Assembly: GCA_001769655.1 (NCBI GenBank)
Contig: MEPC01000024.1
Span: 389,572 to 453,571, forward strand
From: Bacteroidetes bacterium RIFCSPLOWO2_12_FULL_37_12
GTDB taxonomy: Bacteria; Bacteroidota; Bacteroidia; 2-12-FULL-37-12
Length of the DNA stretch: 64,000 bases
Direction of reading: 5' to 3'
This document shows positions 1-8,583 of this stretch, piece after piece. Made by a program: the position numbers and the translations under genes. Every line of letters starts with the position of its first letter. Position 1 is the stretch's first letter. The notes below the pieces were generated by a model that saw only the letters and a list, made by a program, of their open reading frames with translations, had not been told where the DNA came from and did no database searches.

Positions 1-313
1 ATACCTCGGTGGAACGAAGGTTTCCATCACCTGCCTGATCTGTGGTTACCAACAGACCAGCCCCACCGCTTATCATTGGAACAAATTGGTCATAAGATAC
101 GGCATAGCTTTCAAACGTACCTGTGATAGCAGGCCATTGATTCCTATAATTCATAATTATTCTCGGACCTCCCGTTACTCCTGTTCCCGCCAGAGCAGGA
201 TTAAGGTATAAGGGTGCGGCATAAAACTGAGAATACTGGGGATCTTGCCCAAAAAGTGGTTTTTGAAAAACCAGTAAAAGAAAAATTACAATGGAGAGTA
301 GAGGTTTTTTCAT
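1..313 (-). CDS. PorP/SprF family type IX secretion membrane protein (partial, N-terminal part)
   Basis: This minus-strand gene starts at the ATG at 313-311 and runs off the left edge of the window; 104 residues are visible. It opens with a signal peptide (MKKPLLSIVIFLLLVFQ... ending near LFGQ). Then comes the family hallmark DPQYSQFYAAPLYLNPALAG, followed by a segment with NYRNQWPAI and FESYAVSYDQ. That opening is characteristic of the PorP/SprF outer-membrane proteins of the T9SS, which are predicted beta-barrels partnering type B cargo or the PorK/N ring. It is divergent from porU, with about 160 bp between the starts. Orthology to PorP itself rather than a SprF paralogue cannot be decided from the fragment. 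Confidence 0.85.
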   Translation of the reverse strand, partial: MKKPLLSIVIFLLLVFQKPLFGQDPQYSQFYAAPLYLNPALAGTGVTGGPRIIMNYRNQWPAITGTFESYAVSYDQFVPMISGGAGLLVTTDQAGDGNLRSTEV

Positions 314-345
314 GTTGGTTGGGTTTAGTTGATTATAATTAAAAA

Positions 346-374
346 TTACTAATGACTAATAACTAATGACTAAC
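346..374. repeat. Heptanucleotide tandem repeat (TRACTAA)
   Basis: Four imperfect period-7 units (TTACTAA, TGACTAA, TAACTAA, TGACTAA) lie in the divergent gap between the PorP/SprF gene and porU. Confidence 0.7.
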
Positions 375-428
375 ATATAGCAACAAATTTTTCAATTATC
401 CGATTAAACGGAATCCTTCCAAATACGC

Positions 429-436
429 TATATTTG
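429..436 (+). promoter_or_regulatory. Promoter -7 element of porU
   Basis: TATATTTG matches the Bacteroidota -7 consensus TAnnTTTG, 38 bp before the porU ATG. No convincing TTG -33 element is seen upstream. Confidence 0.5.
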
Positions 437-473
437 TACACAAAAGTAGGAATAAATAATTGAATATGCAAAC

Positions 474-3400
474 ATGGGCAAAAAAATAATAAAAATTTCA
501 TCCCGTTTCTTGTTTTTTACCATTTTTTCAGGGGTAGCGCTTTTTGCCTTAGGACAGGATCACAAGACAATAAAAATCACGCTATCCTGGGAAAAACCTC
601 ATATTTCTGTCCGTTCAGACGGGGCACAGAGAACATGGCTGTATTTTAAAAACGCCTTTCCGTCAGAGGAATTTACTACCCTTCCTATGTATGGAACTTC
701 CTTCTCCGGTAAGGAAATACTTAAGGCGGAACTTTCCGATGAAACCTATCAGGATTTTCCCGAACAAGACCTTATTCCTGCTGACTTTCAATACACTAAA
801 CCCGAAATTAAAATAGTAAATGGGAAGGCATCAAGAAAAACAATCAGCGGGGTATCTTTTATTCCTATTATAAGACAAAGTGGAGACAGCCGTGCAGTAC
901 GACTTGTTTCCTTTACCTTGACCATTTATTTTACAGAAGACAGAACCCGGAAAACGATGGTAAAGTCCTATAAAGACCATTCGGAATTTGCCTCAGGGAA
1001 ATGGTATAAACTGGGAACTTTATCCAGTGGGATGTACAAAGTTACTTTTAATGACTTAGTGAACCTGGGGGTTGATGTTACATCCACTCCTTCTTCCCGT
1101 TACAAGATTTTTGGAATAAATGGTGGGATGCTACCTCAGGAAAACAGCGCTTTCCGCTACGATGATATTTTTGAATGTGCCATTTCTGTAAAAGATGGTG
1201 GAAATGATAAAGTTGAACCGGGAGAATATCTTTTGTTTTATGCAGATGCCCCTTTTTCATACATTCCGGATTTTTCAAAAAAAATATTCACTCTCCAACC
1301 CAATACCTATTCCGACAGTTTGTTTTATTTTTTAACTCCCGATGGGGGAAAAGGAAAACGAATATCTCCCACCCTTTTGACTAACGATCAACCCACCAGA
1401 GTATTCAATAAATTCAATGCGGTTCTTTCCAGAAATGATGATAAATACAATCTGATTAAATCGGGAAGGGATTGGTTCGGAGAAAATTTCGATTTTGTGA
1501 CCGAACGAAGCTATGCCTTTGACCTGAAAGGAATTTCAGCAGGGCAAACCTGTAAAGTGACCGGCAGAGTCATTGGACGTTCTGATATGCAAAGTAATTT
1601 TGAAATGCAGTTAAACGGCGCTCCGTTAGGTCTGCTTCCGTGTAATGCCGTTAAATTGAACGATTACGATGGAACGTATGCTACCTCCGCACTGAATACA
1701 TTTTCTTTCAATTCTTCCAACCTCTCCTCAACGCTTGCGACCATTACGTTCCGGTACGACAAACCACTTTCTACTTCAAACGGCTGGGTGGATTATACCG
1801 TAATCAATTACATAAGAAATCTTCAACTAAATACTCCACAGATGGAATTTGCAACTCTCGACAATATCGGAAAGGATTCGGTATCTGAATATAATTTGAG
1901 TGGAATGAACGAAAGAACAACGGTATGGGATGTAACAAATGTCATGGAGCCAACCTCTGTAACTATTCCTTTATCAGACGGAAAAGGTATGTTCCGAATA
2001 AAAACAGATACGCTGCGAAAATTTGTTGCTTTTGACCCTCAGCAATTATCTTCTCCAATCCTGCTTGGTAACGTACCCAATCAGGACTTGCATGGATTGG
2101 AGCCACCGGATTTATTAATCATTGCGCCTGCTGAGTTTATCCAAAAAGATAATCCGGAGAGCCCTGCTGTAAAGTTTGCAACCTATAAGCGTAATAAAGA
2201 TGGATTCACGGTAGAAACAATTACTCCCAGAATTATCTATAATGAGTTTTCTTCAGGGCGCGTTGACATTTCAGCCATTCGTGATTTTATTAAAATGTTG
2301 TATGACAAATCCGATCCTTCTGCAGAGCATCATTTGCAATTTGTTCTGCTGATGGGAGATGCTTCTTATGATTACAAAAATAAAATTTCCGGAAACATTA
2401 ACTTTATTCCTACCTACGAAGCATATAATTCATTGGATCACATTGGCTCATTCGCTTCGGATGACTTTTACGGATTTCTGGATGTGAATGAAGGAAGGTG
2501 GAAAGAAGGGGGCTCAGGCGCCGATGTACATTTTCTTGATGTTGCCATCGGACGTTTTCCTGTCCGCAATTATTCGGAAGCACAAGGCGCTATAACTAAA
2601 GTTATTCGTTATACTTCAGACCCATTGTCCAAAGGATCCTGGAGAAAAAAAATGATGTTTATTGCCGATGATGATGATAGTGGTATTCATCAGGATCAAG
2701 CCGATAAGCTTGCCGAAAAAATAGTTTGGGAAGACCCTGAGTTTGAAGCCATCAAGTTATATTTAGCGGCGTATCCACAGACAGCGGCAGGAGGAAAAAC
2801 CGGCAGAGCACCGCTGATGAACGAAGACATTCTGAAAAATTTAATTCAGGGTGTTTTAGTATTTAATTACACGGGGCATGGGGGAGAAACCGGATTTGCC
2901 CATGAGCGTATTTTAGAAACCACCGATGTGCTGGCGTTAAAAAATAAATACAAATTGCCATTTTTTATTACGGCATCCTGTGAACTCAGCCGTTTTGATG
3001 ACCCCGACAGGGTTTCCGTAGGTGAATGGATTTTCCTGAATAAGGATGGAGGAGGTATCGGGTTAGCTTCTACTACACGGGTTGTTTTCAGCGGTGAAAA
3101 TTCTACGTTAAATATTATGCTTATTGATTCACTTATGTACAATGAAAAGGGTGTATATAATAAGATAGGAAATATTTTTAAAGCCACAAAAAATGAGTTA
3201 TGGTCGAATAATAGTGGCATCATGAATAACCGGAATTTTACGCTTTTAGGCGACCCATCCATGAGTTTGAATTATCCGGATGGTAAAGTCAGAATAAACA
3301 GAATTTACAGAAACGGTGACACCGCCAAAACGAGTGACACGCTAAAAGCATTGTGTCTTATTACCATGGAAGGAGAAGTTCTTACCAAAGAAGACAATCC

Positions 3401-4358
3401 CTTGCTTAACTTTTCCGGAATTTTATCAGCAGAAATTTTCGAAAAAAGAACTGTAATACCCATGCAACCGGACCAGGGTGTCAAATCAATTGACTCTGCG
3501 CAATCCAATGTAATTTACAGAGGCATAAATACCGTGACCAAGGGCAAATTTCAATTTAGTTTTATGGTTCCAAAAGATATTTCCTACAAAATCGGACGAG
3601 GTAAAGTAAGCATGTACGCCTCTAACGATACCTTCGATGCAAGCGGATACCGGTACGTGCAGATTGGAGGCTCCTGCTCTGAAATTGAAGAAGACGGAGA
3701 AGGTCCGATCATTAAATTATTCATGAATGATGAGACATTTATAAAGGGAGGAATTACAGGTTGTACTCCGGATGTGTTAGCCATTTTATACGATAAAAGC
3801 GGAGTGAACAGAGTCGGACTGGGCATAGGACATGAGATTGCTTTGTTTATTGACGGCGATATTAATCATCCAAAGATTCTCAATGATTATTATGTGAGTA
3901 AACAAGACGACTATCAAAACGGCGAAGTACGTTACAAAATACAAAATTTATCACCGGGTCCTCATAAAATTAAAATCAGAGTTTGGGATGTTCATAATAA
4001 TCCTGCAGAAGCAGAAACGGAGTTTATCGTCTCCTGCTCAGGAGAAATCCAATTGCAACATGTTTACAATTATCCGAACCCGTTTTCTTCGCTCACGCAA
4101 TTTATGTTTGAACATAATCATTACGGAGATGATATTGAAGTTCAGATTGACATTTTTACTGTATCAGGAATAAGAGTCCAAACCATAACACGCACTATTT
4201 TCCAAAGTCCTTCTCATGTAAAAGATATTTATTGGAACGGAACCGATGAAGTAGGAGACAAGCTCGCCAGGGGATTATATTTTTACAGATTAAGGGTAAA
4301 ATTGCTTTTTGATGGGTCTGAAGAGAGTAGGTTTCAGAAATTGGTAATATTACGATAG
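474..4358 (+). CDS. porU: Type IX secretion system sortase PorU (gingipain-like C25 peptidase)
   Basis: PorU is the cell-surface sortase of the T9SS: it removes the C-terminal domain (CTD) of cargo and attaches the protein to anionic LPS. The 1294-residue product has a signal peptide (first ~28 residues, ending ALGQ) and a beta-rich N-terminal half. The C25 peptidase core follows, with a catalytic His at about residue 802 (NYTGHGGE) and a Cys at about 836 (ITASCELSRF). The protein ends in a CTD-like Ig fold (VYNYPNPFSSLTQF...GLYFYRLRV), as known for PorU. It is somewhat longer than Porphyromonas PorU (about 1158 aa). porV follows directly, the usual pairing, and PorV carries cargo to PorU. 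The ATG at 474 fits the signal peptide. Confidence 0.95.
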   Translation: MGKKIIKISSRFLFFTIFSGVALFALGQDHKTIKITLSWEKPHISVRSDGAQRTWLYFKNAFPSEEFTTLPMYGTSFSGKEILKAELSDETYQDFPEQDLIPADFQYTKPEIKIVNGKASRKTISGVSFIPIIRQSGDSRAVRLVSFTLTIYFTEDRTRKTMVKSYKDHSEFASGKWYKLGTLSSGMYKVTFNDLVNLGVDVTSTPSSRYKIFGINGGMLPQENSAFRYDDIFECAISVKDGGNDKVEPGEYLLFYADAPFSYIPDFSKKIFTLQPNTYSDSLFYFLTPDGGKGKRISPTLLTNDQPTRVFNKFNAVLSRNDDKYNLIKSGRDWFGENFDFVTERSYAFDLKGISAGQTCKVTGRVIGRSDMQSNFEMQLNGAPLGLLPCNAVKLNDYDGTYATSALNTFSFNSSNLSSTLATITFRYDKPLSTSNGWVDYTVINYIRNLQLNTPQMEFATLDNIGKDSVSEYNLSGMNERTTVWDVTNVMEPTSVTIPLSDGKGMFRIKTDTLRKFVAFDPQQLSSPILLGNVPNQDLHGLEPPDLLIIAPAEFIQKDNPESPAVKFATYKRNKDGFTVETITPRIIYNEFSSGRVDISAIRDFIKMLYDKSDPSAEHHLQFVLLMGDASYDYKNKISGNINFIPTYEAYNSLDHIGSFASDDFYGFLDVNEGRWKEGGSGADVHFLDVAIGRFPVRNYSEAQGAITKVIRYTSDPLSKGSWRKKMMFIADDDDSGIHQDQADKLAEKIVWEDPEFEAIKLYLAAYPQTAAGGKTGRAPLMNEDILKNLIQGVLVFNYTGHGGETGFAHERILETTDVLALKNKYKLPFFITASCELSRFDDPDRVSVGEWIFLNKDGGGIGLASTTRVVFSGENSTLNIMLIDSLMYNEKGVYNKIGNIFKATKNELWSNNSGIMNNRNFTLLGDPSMSLNYPDGKVRINRIYRNGDTAKTSDTLKALCLITMEGEVLTKEDNPLLNFSGILSAEIFEKRTVIPMQPDQGVKSIDSAQSNVIYRGINTVTKGKFQFSFMVPKDISYKIGRGKVSMYASNDTFDASGYRYVQIGGSCSEIEEDGEGPIIKLFMNDETFIKGGITGCTPDVLAILYDKSGVNRVGLGIGHEIALFIDGDINHPKILNDYYVSKQDDYQNGEVRYKIQNLSPGPHKIKIRVWDVHNNPAEAETEFIVSCSGEIQLQHVYNYPNPFSSLTQFMFEHNHYGDDIEVQIDIFTVSGIRVQTITRTIFQSPSHVKDIYWNGTDEVGDKLARGLYFYRLRVKLLFDGSEESRFQKLVILR

Positions 4359-4381
4359 AAACACGGTGCATTGTGTTTCTA
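4356..4381. repeat. Palindrome that supplies the porU stop codon
   Basis: A perfect 9-bp inverted repeat (TAGAAACAC / GTGTTTCTA, 8-bp loop) begins with the TAG stop of porU. The sequence resembles palindromes at 32456-32479 (AGAGATACGGTGC...) and, as a remnant, near 45733-45750. It is therefore probably a dispersed palindromic repeat; it could also act as a weak terminator between porU and porV. Confidence 0.6.
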
Positions 4382-4423
4382 CTAAGGGGTGAAAAATTTA
4401 TAGAATTTTTAATACTGTTTATG

Positions 4424-4451
4424 TTGAAATCAAAATTTTCATGTAAGTTTG
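4424..4451 (+). promoter_or_regulatory. Promoter of porV
   Basis: TTG (4424-4426), a 17-bp spacer and TAAGTTTG (4444-4451) fit the Bacteroidota promoter pattern and lie 13 bp before the porV ATG, leaving a very short leader. porV may thus be expressed separately from porU. Confidence 0.6.
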
Positions 4452-4464
4452 TCAAAAATAAACT

Positions 4465-5691
4465 ATGATACCATACCTGAATTACAAACTGAATCTTAAG
4501 AAAATAACGCCTGTTATTTTTTTTGCACAGATGTTCACGATTTTTTTTGTTTCAGCACAACAAAAAAAATTAAGCATCAACAATCTGCAACTAAACACCA
4601 TCACCACTGCCGTTCCTTTTCTGATGATAGCTCCCGATGCACGTTCAGGTTCGCTGGGGGATGCCGGTGCCGCTACTTCTCCTGATGCGAATGCCATACA
4701 CTGGAATCCTGCAAAACTTGCTTTCATTGAGAAAACATCCGGTGTATCGCTTACCTATACACCCTGGCTTCGCAAACTTGTACCTGACATCAGCTTGTCC
4801 TACTTAACCGGCTATTACCGTTATGGAAAATTACAAACTTTTGGTTTGTCATTGCTGTATTTTTCATTGGGAGATATACAATTTACAGGAGAAAATGGGG
4901 AAGACAGAGGCAAGGGTCGTCCGAAAGAATATGCATTCACAGGAGTTTATTCGCGGAAGTTGTCGGAGGCGTTCAGTATCGGGTTGGATTTTAAATTCGT
5001 GCTTTCAGATTTAGCTACGGGGCAGATGGTTGGTAACAAGGAAGTATTTTCAGGAAAAACTCTGGCAGGTGGCTTTTCAATGTTTTATAACAAAGAATTG
5101 ACCATTGGAGAAACAAAAAATACCATTTCTTCCGGTTTAGTCATTTCAAATATTGGGAATAAGATAACTTACACCAACAGCGATGACAGGGATTTCATTC
5201 CAGGCAATATCCGGTTTGGTCTTGCCTATAAATATCATATTGACGAATACAACGCATTCTGCCTAACTGCCGACTTGAATAAGTTATTAGTGCCAACTCC
5301 ACCTATTCGCGACGCAAATGACAGCATTATCGCCGGAGAGGATGATAAAAAAGAACTCCTCGATGGAATTTTTGGTTCATTTAACGATGCACCTGCGGGT
5401 AACGAGGAAGAGTTAAAAGAAATTAATTATGCCACCGGAGTGGAATATTGGTATGAACAACTGTTTGCTGTCAGAGCCGGGTATTTTCATGAAGATGTTC
5501 TGAAAGGAGCACGTCAGTATTATACCATGGGACTTGGTTTACGCTATAATGTTTTTGGATTAGATTTTTCCTATCTGGTTCCTGCATCGGACCAGCAAAC
5601 GAGCAACCCACTTGCCGAAACATTGCGATTCACGCTTTCTTTTGATTTTGAAGCGCTGGACGATGGCTTAGTTAAGCCGGGAGAAGAGTAG
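4465..5691 (+). CDS. porV: Type IX secretion outer-membrane shuttle protein PorV (LptO)
   Basis: PorV is a FadL-like outer-membrane beta-barrel that takes type A T9SS cargo from the SprA translocon to the PorU sortase. The 408-residue protein has a signal peptide (ending FFVSAQ), then the conserved N-terminal block MIAPDARSGSLGDAGAAT, SPDANAIHWNPAKLAF and later TYTPWLRKLVPDISLSYL, typical of PorV. Length is normal (about 380-410 aa). It sits 106 bp after porU, separated by a palindrome, and appears to have its own promoter. The ATG at 4465 begins a plausible leader. Confidence 0.95.
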   Translation: MIPYLNYKLNLKKITPVIFFAQMFTIFFVSAQQKKLSINNLQLNTITTAVPFLMIAPDARSGSLGDAGAATSPDANAIHWNPAKLAFIEKTSGVSLTYTPWLRKLVPDISLSYLTGYYRYGKLQTFGLSLLYFSLGDIQFTGENGEDRGKGRPKEYAFTGVYSRKLSEAFSIGLDFKFVLSDLATGQMVGNKEVFSGKTLAGGFSMFYNKELTIGETKNTISSGLVISNIGNKITYTNSDDRDFIPGNIRFGLAYKYHIDEYNAFCLTADLNKLLVPTPPIRDANDSIIAGEDDKKELLDGIFGSFNDAPAGNEEELKEINYATGVEYWYEQLFAVRAGYFHEDVLKGARQYYTMGLGLRYNVFGLDFSYLVPASDQQTSNPLAETLRFTLSFDFEALDDGLVKPGEE

Positions 5692-5715
5692 TTTTTGCCT
5701 TATAAAAACCCTTAA

Positions 5716-6216
5716 ATGAATTACAGAATAGGTATTGGCTATGATGTTCATAAATTAAAAAAAGGCAACCTGCTTTGGTTGGGTGGCATTTTAATAAAAC
5801 ATCCTTATGGAGTCGAGGGTCATTCTGATGCCGACGTTATTTTACATTCAATTTGTGATGCCCTGCTGGGAGCGGCCGGCTTAGGAGATATTGGAAAACA
5901 TTTTCCGGATACAGACATGGCATTTAAAGGAATTGACAGCAAGATTCTTCTGAAAGAAACTTACCGGATGGTACTGAAAAAAAAATTTAAGGTAATTAAT
6001 ACCGACACTACGTTAAGTTTACAGGAACCAAAAATTGCAACCTATATTTTGGCTATGAGAAATTGTATTGGGAAAATTTTAAAAATATCCCCTTTTCAAA
6101 TTTCCATTAAAGCCACTACAAGCGAAGGAATGGGTTTTATAGGACGGAAAGAAGGAGTGGCGGCACATTCGGTTTGTCTATTGAGGAGCTTTTATACTAA
6201 AAGAAAATGGGTATAA
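5716..6216 (+). CDS. ispF: 2-C-methyl-D-erythritol 2,4-cyclodiphosphate synthase
   Basis: IspF cyclises 4-diphosphocytidyl-methylerythritol 2-phosphate to the 2,4-cyclodiphosphate in the MEP pathway of isoprenoid synthesis. The 166-residue protein has the family opening RIGIGYDVHKL with metal ligands D10 and H12, then GVEGHSDADVILHSICDALL with ligand H44, and GLGDIGKHFPDTD. The C-terminal half keeps TTSEGMGFIGRKEG, the family's cytidine-diphosphate pocket motif. Length is usual. It starts 25 bp after porV on the same strand and is probably cotranscribed. The last codons (W V stop) overlap the start of an inverted GTATAAG repeat. Confidence 0.97.
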   Translation: MNYRIGIGYDVHKLKKGNLLWLGGILIKHPYGVEGHSDADVILHSICDALLGAAGLGDIGKHFPDTDMAFKGIDSKILLKETYRMVLKKKFKVINTDTTLSLQEPKIATYILAMRNCIGKILKISPFQISIKATTSEGMGFIGRKEGVAAHSVCLLRSFYTKRKWV

Positions 6217-6296
6217 GGTATAAGGGTATGGGGTATAAGGGCGTAATTAATGTATTTTCCCTATACCATTATACCTTTATACCCCTATACCATTTT
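6204..6296. repeat. Imperfect inverted GTATAAG-type repeat after ispF
   Basis: Two roughly 38-bp arms, 6204-6241 (GTATAAG/GGTATGG units) and 6259-6296 (the complementary CTATACC/TTATACC units), form an imperfect hairpin in the ispF-6345 gap. The left arm itself is a 7-8 bp tandem array. It could terminate ispF transcription. Confidence 0.6.
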
Positions 6297-6344
6297 TAAT
6301 AGTTTCCGCAAACTCATTCTGCATGAGTATAAATTCTTACCAAA

Positions 6345-7451
6345 ATGCGTACTAAGGCATTTCTTATCCTTTTCTTTTTCCCGGAGTTTTTTTTATCCTT
6401 GAACAGCTACGCCACGGTTTATAAAGTAACTGTTTGGCTGAATGCTTTCGACCAGAATGAAAAAACCGGATACAATTTTGTGACCGAATTTGCAGGACTC
6501 GTTTACAGTGAACTTACGAAAGGTCATCTGATTTTATGGGATACTTATAAGAGGGAAAACAGGTTGGATGCGGCGGCGGTCTCCTCTCTTGAAAAATCTT
6601 CCGGTGTTTCTTTTCTTCACATACAAAACCTGTACATATACGAGTATTGGAATGTAAAGCGTTCCAAAACAAAAATTCAGCCCTACGGTTTTGTTTTTAC
6701 CACGCGTGGAAAAGGGGACAAAGAAGTTTCTTTTGGTTTTCTCGAATACAAGGATATAAAAAAATATCTGAACTCATATATGCAAACCAATGCCAATGGT
6801 CCCATGTCAATCAGTTTTTTACAGGCATTGAATGTAAAAGAATATACATTCAATCTTATTCAGGTTAACAACGAAAAAATTACTGACAAGAGCCGCTCAG
6901 ATTTTATATTACAAAGTGCATTTGCCGGAAAATATAAACCTAAGGTGGAAATAGATGCACGTAAACTGATTTTGTATAAAATTGTGGATGACTATCAACC
7001 CGGTCAGAAACAATCCACGAAAACATTGTTATTATCACAAATCTCGCGCTACTTTAAAGAAGACCCTAACCTGATTTTTTCTTATGCCGACACGTTCCGG
7101 CTTAATCAGGTACTTTTAAATAATTTCAAAATCAACGAACTGATTGTCGCAGAAATTCTCGACCATAATCGTCAATATCTCATCAACGAACCGGTAAGTA
7201 TTATTTTTAATTCCGGGGGATATTATTCTTCTCCCATCAGCTTTGAAATCTTTAAAAAATTACCCATTACAGTAAATCTGAGAGATGCCAGTGAAATTTT
7301 AAAGGAAAAAAGTTTTGATTTTACATTGTTCAGAATCAATTCACAGGAAATAAAACCCGAGGAAAGTTCATTTTATATCTCAGCTCTGAAAACATTCCAC
7401 TGGAATGAACTGACCACGTTGGTTTATAAGATGAAAGAGCAAGGGAAGTAA
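6345..7451 (+). CDS. Secreted protein of unknown function (368 aa)
   Basis: I do not recognise this family. The protein starts with an N-terminal signal peptide (hydrophobic residues ~5-22, ending SYA). The rest is soluble, without further membrane segments or cysteines in obvious pairs. Recognisable stretches are TVYKVTVWLNAFDQNEKTGYN, KTKIQPYGFVF and FYISALKTFHW. The middle part (DPNLIFSYADTFRLNQVLLNN, then IVAEILDHN) is vaguely like the GldN/PorN region, which couples gliding and secretion proteins, but the match is too weak to name it. It is flanked by tandem GTATAAG repeats on both sides. Confidence 0.6.
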   Translation: MRTKAFLILFFFPEFFLSLNSYATVYKVTVWLNAFDQNEKTGYNFVTEFAGLVYSELTKGHLILWDTYKRENRLDAAAVSSLEKSSGVSFLHIQNLYIYEYWNVKRSKTKIQPYGFVFTTRGKGDKEVSFGFLEYKDIKKYLNSYMQTNANGPMSISFLQALNVKEYTFNLIQVNNEKITDKSRSDFILQSAFAGKYKPKVEIDARKLILYKIVDDYQPGQKQSTKTLLLSQISRYFKEDPNLIFSYADTFRLNQVLLNNFKINELIVAEILDHNRQYLINEPVSIIFNSGGYYSSPISFEIFKKLPITVNLRDASEILKEKSFDFTLFRINSQEIKPEESSFYISALKTFHWNELTTLVYKMKEQGK

Positions 7452-7452
7452 T

Positions 7453-7499
7453 AGGGGTATAAGGGAATAGGGTATAGAGGTATTAAGGTATTAAGGTAC
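7453..7499. repeat. GGTATAAGG / TATTAAGG tandem repeat
   Basis: Degenerate 7-8 bp units (TATAAGG, GAATAGG, then GGTATTAA twice) lie after the stop of the preceding gene. The sequence resembles the arms of the inverted repeat at 6204-6296. Confidence 0.55.
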
Positions 7500-7549
7500 A
7501 AATTTGTTTTTTTGCTGATTATTGCGTTTCAATATTCTGAAATTTTTAT

Positions 7550-7557
7550 TACCTTTG
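7550..7557 (+). promoter_or_regulatory. Promoter -7 element
   Basis: TACCTTTG fits TAnnTTTG and lies 19 bp before the ATG at 7577. The nearest upstream TTG (7522) is spaced further than usual (25 bp). Confidence 0.45.
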
Positions 7558-7576
7558 GTTGATTTTTTAAACTACT

Positions 7577-7903
7577 ATGTTCTCCAATATTAATCAGCTT
7601 GTAGAAAACCTTATAGGATTTATTTCCACAAAGATAAAATTATGGATTCTCGACGCCGAGGACAAATCATCTGAAATGATTTCCAGAATTTTAAGTTTGT
7701 TGTTTTTGCTTCCGCTATTGGCTTTGGGAACTGTATTTCTAAGTATTACTATTTTTTTTGCTGTGTACAGAATGACCAATGATTACCTGCTGACTTCATT
7801 TATTGTGACACTTGGATATTTTTTATTAGTTGCATATATTTTGATTTTCAAAAAAAGAATTATATCTGGAAAATTTGTTCAAAGATGGCTGTATAGGAAG
7901 TAG
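7577..7903 (+). CDS. Phage-holin-like small membrane protein (DUF1469 type)
   Basis: The protein has 108 residues: an amphipathic N-terminal helix, two long hydrophobic segments (about residues 36-60 and 68-92), and a basic tail (KKRIISGKFVQRWLYRK). This matches the Phage_holin_3_6/DUF1469 layout common in bacterial chromosomes, where it is an inner-membrane protein, often stress-related, and not an actual phage holin. No phage genes are nearby. A second small membrane protein follows at 8041 after a repeat-filled gap, the usual pairing for this family. Exact function is unknown. Confidence 0.7.
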   Translation: MFSNINQLVENLIGFISTKIKLWILDAEDKSSEMISRILSLLFLLPLLALGTVFLSITIFFAVYRMTNDYLLTSFIVTLGYFLLVAYILIFKKRIISGKFVQRWLYRK

Positions 7904-7904
7904 G

Positions 7905-8042
7905 GAATGGGAAATAGAAAATAGAAGATAGATAATAGATAATAGAAAAGAACCTTCAAGGTTTTGTATGGATTTGGAGTGCCAGCTAACCTTGAAGATT
8001 TGGAAATAGAAAATAGAAAATAGAAAATAGAAAATAGAAAAT
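7905..8042. repeat. GAAAATA heptad arrays on both sides of a 53-bp AACCTTCAAGG element
   Basis: 7905-7946 holds about six period-7 units (GAAATAG, GAAAATA, GATAATA types). 7951-8003 is one copy of the 53-bp dispersed element that begins AACCTTCAAGG and ends CTTGAAGATTTGG. 8004-8042 holds five TAGAAAA units that run directly into the ATG at 8041. Other full copies of the element are at 10401-10452, 16718-16770 and 16842-16894, the last two inverted. Confidence 0.8.
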
Positions 8043-8394
8043 GGAAACACGCGAAGACATAGAAAAAAAACACGATCTGTATAAAACCACTCTTTCAAAA
8101 GATTTTGATTTTTTTAAAGGAGAAAGGTCTAAAAAGGTTTCCCGCATACTTCTCATAGCCGGAGGGGTTGTCATAGGTTATTTTTTAATCAAAAAATTTT
8201 TCTTAATAAAGAAAAAAGACAAAAAATCTCCGATGAATCCTGGCATTGCCAAAGAATCTGTTGATGAATCTACTCATTTTAAAGATAGTTTACCCTTTAC
8301 CGATGTGTTAAAAAATGGGGTTGCGGCTATCTTATTAGGAATAGCAAAGCAAAAAATTGATGGGCTATTGGAAAGAAGGGAAAAGCAGGGATAG
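8041..8394 (+). CDS. Small membrane protein of unknown function (117 aa)
   Basis: The charged N-terminal part (ETREDIEKKHDLYKTTLSKDFDFFKGERS) precedes one hydrophobic segment at about residues 37-54, a poly-lysine stretch (KKFFLIKKKDKK) and a weakly hydrophobic C-terminal segment (VLKNGVAAILLGIAKQKI). This looks like the small envelope proteins that accompany DUF1469/YtxH-type genes. The start ATG is formed at the edge of a TAGAAAA heptad array, so upstream spacing could vary with repeat number. Function is unknown. Confidence 0.6.
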   Translation: METREDIEKKHDLYKTTLSKDFDFFKGERSKKVSRILLIAGGVVIGYFLIKKFFLIKKKDKKSPMNPGIAKESVDESTHFKDSLPFTDVLKNGVAAILLGIAKQKIDGLLERREKQG

Positions 8395-8432
8395 TTGGTA
8401 TGATAGAATCTATTTTGAATTAAAATGCTGAG

Positions 8433-8578
8433 TCCCCTATAAAAAATAAAAAAAGAAAATATGCCACCAAAACACAAAAACACTAAATCCCACAATACAT
8501 TGATTATTGAGAAATTGGTTTTTAGTGGGGTTTGGTGTTTTCGTGCTTTGGTGGCTAAAATAGACATATTATAGGGAA
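8433..8578. repeat. Long inverted-repeat element (MITE-like)
   Basis: 10-bp ends (TCCCCTATAA at 8433-8442; TTATAGGGAA at 8569-8578) enclose two 31-bp arms (8463-8493 and 8525-8555, GCCACCAAAACAC... against ...GTGCTTTGGTGGC) with four mismatches, all of which would be G-U pairs in one strand's RNA. It fills the gap between 8394 and 8584. Confidence 0.65.
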
Positions 8579-8583
8579 ATCAA

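Noticed and set aside
7577-7903. Phage holin as sign of a prophage
   Set aside because: The DUF1469-type protein is chromosomal in many bacteria and no other phage gene lies near.
7826-8098. Phe/Leu-rich minus-strand reading frames (7826-8098, 7879-8073, 7986-8174)
   Set aside because: They are translations of the GAAAATA heptad array (FYFLFSI repeats) and overlap real plus-strand genes; no ribosome site or homology.
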